From an uncultured Roseibium sp. (GTDB taxonomy: Bacteria; Pseudomonadota; Alphaproteobacteria; Rhizobiales; Stappiaceae), in contig NZ_CANLVF010000004.1 of NCBI RefSeq assembly GCF_947494555.1, positions 1 to 64,000 on the forward strand: a DNA stretch of 64,000 nucleotides. Reading direction: 5' to 3'. Position numbers and translations under genes: made by a program. How positions within the stretch are numbered: position 1 is the stretch's first letter; the number at the start of each line of letters is the position of its first letter. Below the pieces are notes generated by a model. It was not told where the DNA came from. It searched no databases and saw nothing but the letters and a program-made list of their open reading frames with translations. Of this stretch, positions 1 through 7,937 are shown piece by piece.

Positions 1-227
1 ACCCAACATCGCTGCCAGGTATCGCAAGGACAACGCCGCCTACGCTTCCCTTCCTTCATATCAAATTGTCAAAGAACAGAGGACAAAAACCCTCGCAGGA
101 AACCAAAACACCAAACCAAAATCAGCCAAATACCGAACCTCTCGACCCGGCCAACAAAGACCAACTTTTCTGGAATTAAGGTCACAAAACCCTGTCGCCA
201 GCAGCAACGCCGCCGTCGATGAACGCG
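1..227 (-). other. rRNA operon leader (16S gene lies beyond the left edge)
   Basis: There is no plausible gene in the first 338 bases. Read on the minus strand, the segment starts just after a strong promoter (228-256), runs through a boxA-like antitermination sequence (62-79) and continues toward position 1. This is the layout of the 5' leader of an rRNA operon, with 16S rRNA expected outside the window. The promoter and boxA are seen directly; the rRNA identity is inferred from their order and spacing, because no mature rRNA sequence is present. Confidence 0.7.
62..79 (-). promoter_or_regulatory. boxA-like rRNA antitermination element
   Basis: The minus strand reads CTGTTCTTTGACAATTTG, close to the classical rrn boxA (TGCTCTTTAACAATTTA) that recruits the NusB/NusE antitermination complex. 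It lies about 150 bases downstream of the rrn-type promoter, as expected for a pre-16S leader. Confidence 0.7.
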
Positions 228-256
228 GTTATACGCACACAAAATCATACCGTCAA
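228..256 (-). promoter_or_regulatory. Strong sigma-70 promoter of the rRNA operon
   Basis: On the minus strand a -35 box TTGACG (251-256) and a -10 box TATAAC (228-233) are separated by exactly 17 bases. The upstream side (about 257-315) is A/T-rich on both strands, resembling an UP element. The promoter fires leftward into the leader with boxA. Confidence 0.7.
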
Positions 257-338
257 CAGCCCCAATTGAAAAAAATGCAAAAAAACGAAAAAAGTTTCAC
301 TAGATGAATTATTTTTAATGATTTCAGCCGGTTAACGA

Positions 339-1508
339 TTATCCACCTTCGCAATCAACCCGCTCGACAGCCAATCCCGACCCTAGTCCGCCAGCTGCTG
401 CAATCAGCGCCAGACCTCGGCTTTTTTCGATTTTTCCAGCATTCCCCGACGTCCGCAACATCATTTCAAACAACTGCACGGCGAGAACCGCTCCTGAGGC
501 ACCGATCGGGTGACCGCGCGCCAAGGCGCCGCCCAATCTGTTTAACTGCGACGTTTCGATCCCCAGGCGGTCCGCCGTGACCATTGCCTGTACGGCGTAG
601 GCTTCCATGAGTTCTATCACGTCAAAGTCCGGAGCGTTCAGCGCCAGCCGTTCAAACAACGACGCGGCGACTTCAATCGGCACAAGAGCGGGGTCGGCCG
701 GATCGCCGCCGCCGCTTTTTCCCGCAAGGATTTTCAATCCCGGTTTGCCGCTGGCCTTCCAGACCTGGTCGGACACCAGAAGAACGGCCGCAGCCCCGTC
801 GGCCTCGCACGCGATCGTCGCGGCCGTCACTCCGGTCTTTTCGTCGCCGGTAAGGACCGGCGCCCGCAGCGCTGTCCTGACTGACAGGTTCCGGGTGAAT
901 CCATCGCCCGTACCGCCCTCTTTTCCGAGCACATCTACCAGTTTCATCTGACCTTGCGCCTTGATGGCCTTGGCATGCGATGAAACGGCGAATTCGGCCT
1001 GGCGCTCGCGCCTGATACCACGCTGCTCTGCAAGACGGGCTGCGGCTTCAGTGAGATCCGGATCGGCAAATGGCGACGGAGCAAAGGGCGGTCTGTTGTA
1101 TGGAACGGGTTCAGCGTCTTTGTCCATCGGGTGCGTTGAACGGATAGGAGCGCGGCTGAAACTTTCCGCCCCGCCTGCCAGAACGCAGTCTGCCGCCCCT
1201 GCTTCGATGAGCCGAACCGCCAGAATGATGGCATCGAGGCCCGAACAGCATTGCGTGTCGACCGTCATGGCCGGAACGCCCGGCGGCAGCCCCGCCCGCA
1301 AAGCAGCCAGACGTGCCGGATTTCCTCCTGCGTAAAGCGCGTTGCCCAGAAGAACCTGATCAACCGATGCAGGCGGTATTCCTGCATCCTTGAGGATCTT
1401 GCGCAGAACGGGCGCTGCAAGTTCGTCCGCCTGCAATGCGGCAAGCGCGCCGCCGCGCGGTGCAATCTGCGTCCGTCTTGCAGCAATAATGTATGCCGGC
1501 GCGCTCAC
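339..1508 (-). CDS. Thiolase-like acyltransferase linked to biotin uptake
   Basis: A thiolase-superfamily protein of 389 residues, the usual family length. The start is taken as the GTG at 1508, which overlaps the TGA of the upstream ligase by four bases (GTGA); the frame is open further upstream but that part lies inside the ligase gene. The nucleophilic cysteine is present in DTQCCSGL (about Cys87), and the histidine motif GHPIGASG is near residue 340. The second catalytic cysteine, normally in a CIGGG motif near the C-terminus, is replaced: the protein has LIAAAGGLG. It may therefore catalyse acyl transfer rather than normal thiolysis. It is the last gene of a five-gene operon with bioMNY. 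The arrangement resembles the yhfUTS (bioY-ligase-thiolase) cluster of Bacillus, so a role in making or salvaging a pimeloyl-type biotin precursor is inferred. Confidence 0.8.
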   Translation of the reverse strand: MSAPAYIIAARRTQIAPRGGALAALQADELAAPVLRKILKDAGIPPASVDQVLLGNALYAGGNPARLAALRAGLPPGVPAMTVDTQCCSGLDAIILAVRLIEAGAADCVLAGGAESFSRAPIRSTHPMDKDAEPVPYNRPPFAPSPFADPDLTEAAARLAEQRGIRRERQAEFAVSSHAKAIKAQGQMKLVDVLGKEGGTGDGFTRNLSVRTALRAPVLTGDEKTGVTAATIACEADGAAAVLLVSDQVWKASGKPGLKILAGKSGGGDPADPALVPIEVAASLFERLALNAPDFDVIELMEAYAVQAMVTADRLGIETSQLNRLGGALARGHPIGASGAVLAVQLFEMMLRTSGNAGKIEKSRGLALIAAAGGLGSGLAVERVDCEGG

Positions 1509-2947
1509 TCGGCTGCCTCTTTGTTCTGGAGCTCGAGCGCAACGCGCTGAATATCGGGTTTGCCGCCCGGCGTTGCCGGTAGTCTTTCGTAAAGATGAAA
1601 CCTGCGCGGCCATTTTCCCGGTGCCAGATGCTCCCTGCAATGGCGCAGAAGTTCGCCTTCAAAATCCGGAAGGGGCGCCCTTACCTCGACCGCAGCCTCC
1701 AGGCGCTGCCCTCTGACCGGATCGGAGAGGCCGGTCACGACAGCGCCTGAAACCCCGGGATGCGCGAGCAGGACTTCTTCGATTTCCTCCGGATAGACAT
1801 TCAGGCCTGAGGTCACGATCATCCGTCCGGTCCGCCCCACCAGAAACAGATACCCGTTTTCATCAAGGCATCCCACGTCTCCAAAGGTCAACCAGCCATC
1901 CTGCCACCGGGTCAACGGATCGTTGCCACAGTGATAGCCCGTGAAGAGGAGGGCGCCCTTCACCCAGATCGCGCCCGCAGTCCCTGGTGGTTCGGGACTG
2001 TCCGGCGTGCCGATGGCAATTTCGACCTCAGGCGGCGCCTGGCCAACCGATCCGGGTGGTGCATCCCCATCCGGTCCGGAAATGGTGATGAAACTCGTTT
2101 CTGAAGCGCCGTAGAACTCGAACAATCCTGCATTCGGGAAGACGGCGGTGAGCCGCTGCCGGTCCTTGTCCTGCCACTTCGCACCACTTGCAAGAACATG
2201 GTGGACCGCTTCGACGGGGCCCGAACGTTCTGCAGCTTCTGCAAGAAAGTGCAGCTGCGTCGGCGTTGCATAAAGCGTGGCGCCGGTATCTGCGCGTGCC
2301 AGCGCGGAGAGCAGCGTGCGCGGATCGAACCGCGGTGCGAGGACGACGCCATGGCCAGCGGCGAGGCCGCATACCGCGCCATAAAGATGAAGCGAGTGGG
2401 TGAGTTGACCAGCCAGCACAATGCGCTCAGTACCGCGGATCCCGAATTCCCTGTCGGAGACTTCGAAGCTCTTCAGCCAGGACCCGTGCGTTCTGAGATA
2501 CCCTTTTGGCGTACCGGTCGAACCGGAGGTAAAGCCGCAATAGAAAGGATCGTCTTCACGTGGCGGAGCCTCGCGGGAGTCAGACCTCCGGAGACTTGCA
2601 GCGGGAATTGAGGGCAAATTTAAGAAAATGGCGCCGTCAATGAGAAGGTCCGGTGCGGCAGCGTCAAGAACGTTTTTCAGTTGAGCGATTGGCCATCCCG
2701 AATCCAGAACCATCGCGATCCGCGCGGTCCGGGCACAGGCAAAAAAACAAATCAGGAGGGCATCCGGATCTTCCAGAAGAAGGCCAACCCTGCCACCCTG
2801 GGAAGTTCTTTCCCGAATGAAGGCTTCCATCTCCTCGATCTTGTCGACAAAGTGACGCCAGGTCCAACTGGCGGCACCTGCGTTCAGCGCGATGTCATCG
2901 GGCCTTGTGACCGAAAAGTCTTCTAGCCTGTCTCCGACAAAGGACAT
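1505..2947 (-). CDS. AMP-forming acyl-CoA synthetase (ligase) in the biotin operon
   Basis: An ANL-superfamily adenylating enzyme of 480 residues that activates a carboxylic acid with ATP and transfers it to CoA. The P-loop-like motif TSGSTGTPKG, the GD-G-DE-G core and the GRTGRMI hinge are all visible, followed by a C-terminal GGKPD carrying the catalytic lysine. The gene begins 24 bases after bioY and overlaps the thiolase by four bases, so the three are likely co-translated. Its substrate is not readable from sequence. The link with bioY suggests a medium-chain or dicarboxylic acid such as pimelate, analogous to B. subtilis YhfT. It is somewhat shorter than long-chain FadD enzymes. Confidence 0.85.
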   Translation of the reverse strand: MSFVGDRLEDFSVTRPDDIALNAGAASWTWRHFVDKIEEMEAFIRERTSQGGRVGLLLEDPDALLICFFACARTARIAMVLDSGWPIAQLKNVLDAAAPDLLIDGAIFLNLPSIPAASLRRSDSREAPPREDDPFYCGFTSGSTGTPKGYLRTHGSWLKSFEVSDREFGIRGTERIVLAGQLTHSLHLYGAVCGLAAGHGVVLAPRFDPRTLLSALARADTGATLYATPTQLHFLAEAAERSGPVEAVHHVLASGAKWQDKDRQRLTAVFPNAGLFEFYGASETSFITISGPDGDAPPGSVGQAPPEVEIAIGTPDSPEPPGTAGAIWVKGALLFTGYHCGNDPLTRWQDGWLTFGDVGCLDENGYLFLVGRTGRMIVTSGLNVYPEEIEEVLLAHPGVSGAVVTGLSDPVRGQRLEAAVEVRAPLPDFEGELLRHCREHLAPGKWPRRFHLYERLPATPGGKPDIQRVALELQNKEAAE

Positions 2948-2971
2948 GGCGCCGCATCCCCGTTTTTCCGC

Positions 2972-3526
2972 TCAACCGCGAGACAAAACTGCCCCCGGCA
3001 ACCCTCTTGCAACAGTCTGGACAACAAGAGCCGTGATTACGACCTTTACGAGATCGCCCGGGATATAAATGGCACTGCCCAGGGCCGCCTTTTCCAAAGA
3101 CAGGTTCGCCATATAGGCAACGCCCGGGATGCCGAAAAGATAGACGACACCAATTCCGCCGACAGCAGCAGACAGTCCGGCCGCGACGAGAATATTCAGG
3201 CGGGATGTTACCTGCATGATCCACCCGGCGACGAAAGCACCAACCGGCCAGCCGATCAGAAAGCCGACAGACGGTGACGCGAACACACCCAGGCCGCCGC
3301 GACCGCCTGCGAGGAAAGGTGCCCCAAGCGCGACCAGGAACAGAAACAGAAGCACAGCGAGTGCGCCCCGGACAGGTCCGAGCATAACGCCGGCCAGCAT
3401 GACGCCGAGGGTCTGTGCCGTGATCGGCACGCCGCCCAGAAACGGGATGGCGACCGGCGGTACCAGACCTAGGGCGGCAATCAATGCCGCGTAAAATGCG
3501 ATATGAACCAGCGAACGATCTGCCAT
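2972..3526 (-). CDS. bioY: Biotin transporter substrate-binding subunit BioY
   Basis: The S component of an energy-coupling-factor biotin transporter, about 184 residues with six predicted membrane segments. The family signature GVPITAQTLGVMLAG and the later GRGGLG...GFLIGWPVGAF region are typical of BioY. The start is placed at the ATG at 3526, where GGAGG lies 13 bases upstream; an in-frame GTG at 3568 is possible but leads into a non-conserved N-terminus. It follows bioN by 110 bases and precedes the ligase by 24, so all five genes probably form one operon. No BioR palindrome (TTATAGATAA type) was seen upstream of bioY or bioM. Confidence 0.93.
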   Translation of the reverse strand: MADRSLVHIAFYAALIAALGLVPPVAIPFLGGVPITAQTLGVMLAGVMLGPVRGALAVLLFLFLVALGAPFLAGGRGGLGVFASPSVGFLIGWPVGAFVAGWIMQVTSRLNILVAAGLSAAVGGIGVVYLFGIPGVAYMANLSLEKAALGSAIYIPGDLVKVVITALVVQTVARGLPGAVLSRG

Positions 3527-3636
3527 AGCGATTTTCACGCCTCCTTGTTTTTGCCGTTCCGATGTCACCGCTTTGCGGCATCTCAGGGAACAAAAGGCTT
3601 TTTGTTACGCGAACGGATATCGTCCGCAGGTCTTAC

Positions 3637-4248
3637 TCACCTGTCAGACAACCCTTCCGAACCGCCCCGTGCCCGCAGGGCATCGGCCACATTGTCCGAC
3701 ATGCGCAGACACTGAATGGCGAGTGGGGGAAGAAGCCTCCAGGAATTTCTCGAACCGGACCGCGATTGATAGGCTTCTCGAAGCCTTGAAAAGATCTGCA
3801 TCATATGGGGTGCGAACCGCAGCACAAGCGCGACGCCCAATGCCGGTTTTCTGGCCGAATAGCCGAACCATTCCAGCGGTTTGAACAAAGGCATCACTGC
3901 CTCCAGCATGTCGTCCATGCGGGTGGTCACCGAAACGAGATTGGCGGCCAGGACCAGCACAATCAAGCGCAGGATCACCGCAAATCCTTCCAGGAGCGTT
4001 CCGGATACCCAATGCAGGAGGAGAAGAATGCCGAAAAAGACGGTCAGGCCGCGCAGCAATTTCAGCTGCGCCAGGCCTTCCCTGCCGAGCGTGGCATAAA
4101 GACCGACAACGACCGTAAGGCATGGCAGGAAAACCCATGGAGACGTGACCTGAAACAGGAGCAGACTGGCCACGGCAACCAGCAAAAGCTTGAGACCCGC
4201 AGGGGTCCGGTGCAGCCAGCTGTTTCCTGTCAGATACATCGAGATCAC
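3637..4248 (-). CDS. bioN: ECF transporter transmembrane subunit BioN (EcfT/CbiQ family)
   Basis: A 203-residue integral membrane protein of the CbiQ/EcfT family that couples the BioM ATPase to BioY. It has four to five hydrophobic segments, and the conserved C-terminal coupling motif ends in ADALRARGG. Its ATG overlaps the bioM stop codon by four bases (ATGA). The order ATPase, T component, S component identifies it as the dedicated biotin module BioMNY rather than a shared ECF module. Confidence 0.9.
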   Translation of the reverse strand: MISMYLTGNSWLHRTPAGLKLLLVAVASLLLFQVTSPWVFLPCLTVVVGLYATLGREGLAQLKLLRGLTVFFGILLLLHWVSGTLLEGFAVILRLIVLVLAANLVSVTTRMDDMLEAVMPLFKPLEWFGYSARKPALGVALVLRFAPHMMQIFSRLREAYQSRSGSRNSWRLLPPLAIQCLRMSDNVADALRARGGSEGLSDR

Positions 4249-5021
4249 AGCGCCGCCAGCTCCAGCTTGACACCCGACCTTCTGTCGATATCCGCTCTGA
4301 ACGCCGGCAAAACCTCAAAAGGAGCGCCATCCATGCGAATGCCGCCGTCTTCAAGCCACAGCACACGATCGAAGCCTTCAAGATGACTCAGGTCGTGGCT
4401 GACCATCACGATCTTCTGCGGAAGGGAGCGGAGCTTGTCACCAATCCTGCGCGACGCCAGCGCATCAAGGCTGGTCATGGGTTCGTCGAGAACAAGCAGC
4501 CTGGGCTCCATGACAAGAACGGACAGTATGCAGACGAGCTGCTTTTGCCCCTCGGAGAGTTCGGCGATCGGCAAGGGCGCAAGGGCCTCGCAGTTATGCT
4601 GCGTTAGAAAATCCAAAGCACGTTTCCGGCTTTCGTCCCTGGCCACACCCAGTTGTGTGAGGCCGAACGCGATCTCTTCTTCCACCGTTGGAAAGATGGC
4701 CTGATGGTCGGGGTTCTGAAACACGAACCCGACATGGCGAGGCAGCTCGGGAGCGGCCGCCTCGGCGAGAGCACCAAAGAGCTTGAGGGACCCGCAATCC
4801 GGTTGGCGCAAACCGTTCAACATGCGCACAAATGTGCTTTTGCCAGAGCCGTTCAGACCAATCACACCGACTCTGTCTTCCTTCAAGGACAGCGTCAGGC
4901 CGGACAGGACCTTTCTGCTGCCGATTGAGAGACCGACGCCGTGAAACTCGGCGTAAGGAATTGCTGCCGGATCGCAGATCCGGTTCCGATCATGATTTTT
5001 CTTCTTGGGCCAGAAAGCCAT
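4245..5021 (-). CDS. bioM: ECF transporter ATPase BioM
   Basis: A 258-residue ABC ATPase of the EcfA/CbiO family that powers biotin uptake. It shows Walker A GLNGSGKST, a Q-loop in FVFQNPDHQA, an ABC signature LSEGQKQ, Walker B LLVLDEPMTSLD and an H-loop VSHDLSH. It is the first gene of the bioM-bioN-bioY-ligase-thiolase operon. The 112 bases before it separate it from the end of the mocR gene, which is also on the minus strand. Confidence 0.92.
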   Translation of the reverse strand: MAFWPKKKNHDRNRICDPAAIPYAEFHGVGLSIGSRKVLSGLTLSLKEDRVGVIGLNGSGKSTFVRMLNGLRQPDCGSLKLFGALAEAAAPELPRHVGFVFQNPDHQAIFPTVEEEIAFGLTQLGVARDESRKRALDFLTQHNCEALAPLPIAELSEGQKQLVCILSVLVMEPRLLVLDEPMTSLDALASRRIGDKLRSLPQKIVMVSHDLSHLEGFDRVLWLEDGGIRMDGAPFEVLPAFRADIDRRSGVKLELAAL

Positions 5022-5133
5022 TTCACCTCGCCGAAGGTGCCCGCGCAGTTGTCCGCCAACAGGATGACCCTGTTCTCAAGGATCCGTTCGGGGGCCGCTT
5101 ATTGACCGGATCTTGCCCGATGTCAAAGTCGGT

Positions 5134-6543
5134 CTATCCTACCGGACGGCCGAGATCGGGCAACTCGGCCAATTGGTCAATGGTGGCGCGCACTCTTTCC
5201 AGCGCTTTGCAAAAACGATCCTCTGACGCTTCGGACCCGAATGTAAGCCGCAGGTAGGGCGCTGAAGCGTGGTCTCTTGACTGGAAGTAGCGCGAGGACA
5301 AAACCGAAATGCGCTGATGCCCAAGCGTTGCCTGAATTGCGTCGGGATCAACGTGGTCGGGCAGGCGCAACCATCCAAAGACCTTATCGGTTCCGCCTTG
5401 CAGGAAATAGGGTGACAAAATCTCTCGCGCCTTCTGAAACCGGAGCCGGTTGGCTTTGCGTTTCAGGCGCAGCGTTTTGAAAAGATGTCCTTCGCGTACC
5501 CAGCCGGCAATCAATTCAGCCGTAATGGGCGACGCCATCCAGGTGCTTTCGCCGATCTTGTTTCGAATGGAATCGCCAAACAGTCCCGGTACGTGCACGA
5601 AGCCGATGCGGCTGCCCGGCGAGCAGACCTTGGATATGCTTGCGATAGAGGCCGTGCGCTCCGGCGCAAGAGCACCGAATGCAGGCAAGGTGTCGGGCAG
5701 GAAGGGCGTATAGGGATCGTCCTCGACGATCTTCAGATCGTGCTCACGCGCAACTTGGACCAGGTTTTCCCGTTCCTCGACCGACATCGTGTGCGTGGTC
5801 GGGTTCTGCATGTTCGGCATCAGGAACACACCCTTGATGCCGTGGACCCTGGCTGCCTGTGCAAGTGCCTCCGGATCCATGGCGCCAAAACCTCCATCGG
5901 GCCGAATTAGCGCGGGAACGGGAACAAGCTTCAAACCGATGCTGGCGAGCGAAGGAAATATGGACGGGTAGGTGAAACGGTCGATGGCAATCGCATCACC
6001 GCTGCGGAAAAGCGCTTGGCAGGTTACCTGGATGCCGTGCTGCGCACCGCAAGTAACCGCGACGCGGGCGGGATCCGCGTCCAATCCATAGTCCTTGAAC
6101 ACCAGCACACCGGTTTCACGGTGCGCCTTCAGGCCTTCCGAGGGTACAAAACCGTTCAACCGGTCGATGCCCGCGGTCCTGGCCATGCGGATAAGGCCTT
6201 CCGACAGGTTGGGATTGAGATGAGGATAGGCAAAGTTGCGTGCCAGGTCACAGATTTCCTGTTCGTTCTCTTTCGGAACAAGAGGAGAGATCTTGTGAGT
6301 CTCTGGCGCTACATAGGTTCCGCGGCCGGTTTCACCCTTGACCAGCCGGCGCCGCTCCGCTTCGCCATAAGCACGTGTGATCGTCCCGAGTGTGACGCCA
6401 AGCTGGTAAGCAAGTTCGCGCTGCGGCGGCAGTCTGTCGCCCTGGCCGAGGACGCCTTCCTTGATGTCTGATTCAAGCGCATCGGCGATCGCGATGTAAA
6501 TCGGACCCTCAGCGTCCTGAATTTCCGGAATCCACATTGTCAT
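5134..6543 (-). CDS. MocR-type GntR/aminotransferase-fold transcription regulator
   Basis: A 469-residue fusion of an N-terminal GntR winged helix (about residues 10-80, containing GDRLPPQRELAYQLGV) and a class I aminotransferase-like domain. The PLP-binding lysine is in SISKVCSPGSR, and the N-P-T substrate-pocket segment appears as MQNPTTHTMS. MocR proteins sense PLP or its amino-acid adducts and usually control a neighbouring divergent gene. Here that gene is a LysE-family exporter starting 98 bases away, and the shared intergenic region holds conspicuous repeats. Control of amino-acid export is inferred. Confidence 0.9.
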   Translation of the reverse strand: MTMWIPEIQDAEGPIYIAIADALESDIKEGVLGQGDRLPPQRELAYQLGVTLGTITRAYGEAERRRLVKGETGRGTYVAPETHKISPLVPKENEQEICDLARNFAYPHLNPNLSEGLIRMARTAGIDRLNGFVPSEGLKAHRETGVLVFKDYGLDADPARVAVTCGAQHGIQVTCQALFRSGDAIAIDRFTYPSIFPSLASIGLKLVPVPALIRPDGGFGAMDPEALAQAARVHGIKGVFLMPNMQNPTTHTMSVEERENLVQVAREHDLKIVEDDPYTPFLPDTLPAFGALAPERTASIASISKVCSPGSRIGFVHVPGLFGDSIRNKIGESTWMASPITAELIAGWVREGHLFKTLRLKRKANRLRFQKAREILSPYFLQGGTDKVFGWLRLPDHVDPDAIQATLGHQRISVLSSRYFQSRDHASAPYLRLTFGSEASEDRFCKALERVRATIDQLAELPDLGRPVG

Positions 6544-6548
6544 GAGAA

Positions 6549-6624
6549 CAATGTTTACATTGACGAATACAATATCTCAAGACAATTAGTATCTTCGCCA
6601 ATTTTGTATCGATTGTATCGATAC
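6549..6624. promoter_or_regulatory. Divergent mocR/lysE operator region with a tandem repeat and palindromes
   Basis: Three elements lie between the divergent starts: a perfect palindrome CAATGTTTACATTG (6549-6562), a perfect tandem direct repeat TGTATCGAT twice (6605-6613 and 6614-6622), and an overlapping palindrome GTATCGATAC (6615-6624). MocR regulators characteristically bind direct repeats in the shared promoter region, so the tandem 9-mer is the best operator candidate. Confidence 0.5.
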
Positions 6625-6641
6625 TGCCGCAGGAGACCATT

Positions 6642-7238
6642 ATGGATTTCGCCACATTCCTGGCCTTTGCTGTTTTTGTCATCGTGATGACCGGTACGCC
6701 GGGCCCGGGAAACCTCACGTTTCTCGCAATCGGCGCAACTGCCGGCTACAGGACGGCATTTCCCGTGATTGTCGCATCGCAGATCGGGTCGCTGCCGCTA
6801 AAACTCAGCGTTGCCTATGGGCTCGGTCACGTGATGGCAGGTGGCGGCCCGATCGTCACGGTCTTCAAGGTGCTGAGCATGGCCTACATGACCTATCTGG
6901 CCTGGCGTATCATTTCGCTTACCGTCAAGCCCAAGGGCGAAGTCGCCCTGCCAAGTTTCTGGGAAGGCTTGCTCATTCACCCATTGAGCCCGAAAACCTG
7001 GGCCATGAACCTTGTCGCCTTCTCGACTTTCCTTGCCGGTAACGGCCTGAGCATCCACGAAAACGCGCTCATCCTGATTGCCGGGTTCACGCTTGGCGGG
7101 ATGGTCTTTCACTCTCTGTGGGCGTTGGCTGGTGTTTCCATACTCGCCCTGATCGGCGAGGGGCCAGTGATGCGCGCGGTGACCGTTTCCATGGCAATCG
7201 CCATGATCGCAGCGACGGTCTGGGCGCTTGTCCTTTAA
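6642..7238 (+). CDS. LysE/RhtB-family amino-acid exporter
   Basis: A 198-residue inner-membrane protein with the family signature PGPGN at residues 18-22 and about six hydrophobic segments, close to the usual 200-210 residues. LysE/RhtB proteins export amino acids or related small metabolites; the substrate cannot be told from sequence. A GGAG Shine-Dalgarno sequence sits just before the ATG. It is divergent from the MocR regulator, which probably controls it, and a DUF1330-like gene follows after 31 bases. Confidence 0.88.
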   Translation: MDFATFLAFAVFVIVMTGTPGPGNLTFLAIGATAGYRTAFPVIVASQIGSLPLKLSVAYGLGHVMAGGGPIVTVFKVLSMAYMTYLAWRIISLTVKPKGEVALPSFWEGLLIHPLSPKTWAMNLVAFSTFLAGNGLSIHENALILIAGFTLGGMVFHSLWALAGVSILALIGEGPVMRAVTVSMAIAMIAATVWALVL

Positions 7239-7269
7239 CCTCTGAACACTTTTCGGAAGTGGCCGCAAT

Positions 7270-7557
7270 ATGCCCGTTCTCAATTTTTCATACACCACGA
7301 TCAAAGACATGGCTGCCTTCAAGGAGTATTTAGATAAAGCGTCCGTTCTGATGCAGCGACACGACGTTGAAACAGTGGTTCGCAGAACCTATCGAACCGC
7401 GTTCAGAAGCACCTCGAAGGGCCCACATTTTACCGCCGTCTCTCGATATGAGGACATGGAAAGTGCCATGCGTTTTTATCAGTCCGTTGCCTATCGGAAC
7501 CTCATTGAACTGCGCAACGCTGCTAGCGAAATGGAAATCCAGTTCCACGATGAATGA
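7270..7557 (+). CDS. Small DUF1330-like alpha/beta-barrel protein
   Basis: A 95-residue protein resembling small dimeric ferredoxin-like folds of the DUF1330/NIPSNAP type, judged from spacing and the pattern of aromatic and Arg residues rather than a strict motif. It starts 31 bases after the LysE gene and may be co-transcribed with it. No signal peptide or membrane segment is seen. The family assignment is tentative and no function can be given. Confidence 0.5.
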   Translation: MPVLNFSYTTIKDMAAFKEYLDKASVLMQRHDVETVVRRTYRTAFRSTSKGPHFTAVSRYEDMESAMRFYQSVAYRNLIELRNAASEMEIQFHDE

Positions 7558-7602
7558 AACGAATTTGCCGGCTCAACATCAATTGTGTGCTGAGCGTGCA
7601 AA

Positions 7603-7842
7603 CTATCTTTTCAGGTGTTCGAGTTCAGCGGCCCATTTCTGTTCAAGAGAGCTGTATCCTCGCAGCGGTTCGTCGTGGCCGATATCTTTCCGCAGGTCAG
7701 GCGGCAGATCGGTCAGACGAATTCGGCGCCGATTTCTTGACGTCAGAACACAAATTGCTTTTCGAATAAGGGTGCCTAGGGATATCCCCGCAGCTTTCCT
7801 TTTACCCAAATCCTTTTTCGGGCAAAAAATTTGCTCTGACAT
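7603..7842 (-). CDS. Small basic protein with a C-terminal DUF1127-like motif
   Basis: A 79-residue protein, rich in Lys and Arg in its first half, with a segment RIRLTDLPPDLRKDIG that resembles the DUF1127 motif (L-D-pp-xL-R-DIG). DUF1127 proteins are small, often arginine-rich proteins linked in some alphaproteobacteria to RNA turnover and phosphate metabolism. It is convergent with the DUF1330 gene and divergent from LysR. No strong Shine-Dalgarno is visible before the ATG at 7842, so the start is uncertain. Confidence 0.55.
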   Translation of the reverse strand: MSEQIFCPKKDLGKRKAAGISLGTLIRKAICVLTSRNRRRIRLTDLPPDLRKDIGHDEPLRGYSSLEQKWAAELEHLKR

Positions 7843-7846
7843 CGTT

Positions 7847-7871
7847 GTAACCTCATGATTTTATGAGTTAC
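7847..7871. promoter_or_regulatory. Inverted repeat between the DUF1127 gene and lysR
   Basis: GTAACCTCAT (7847-7856) pairs with ATGAGTTAC (7863-7871) with one unpaired base, across a 6-base A/T-rich spacer. It lies in the divergent promoter region and is a candidate binding site for the adjacent LysR-type regulator. Confidence 0.35.
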
Positions 7872-7937
7872 ATATCGATAGTATCGTTCCGCATGACCAA
7901 CTAAAAATTCTCACGAATGCATAAGGATAGATTATGC

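Noticed and set aside
3527..5150. BioR operator search upstream of bioY and bioM
   Set aside because: No TTATAGATAA-type palindrome was found, so regulation by BioR is not claimed.
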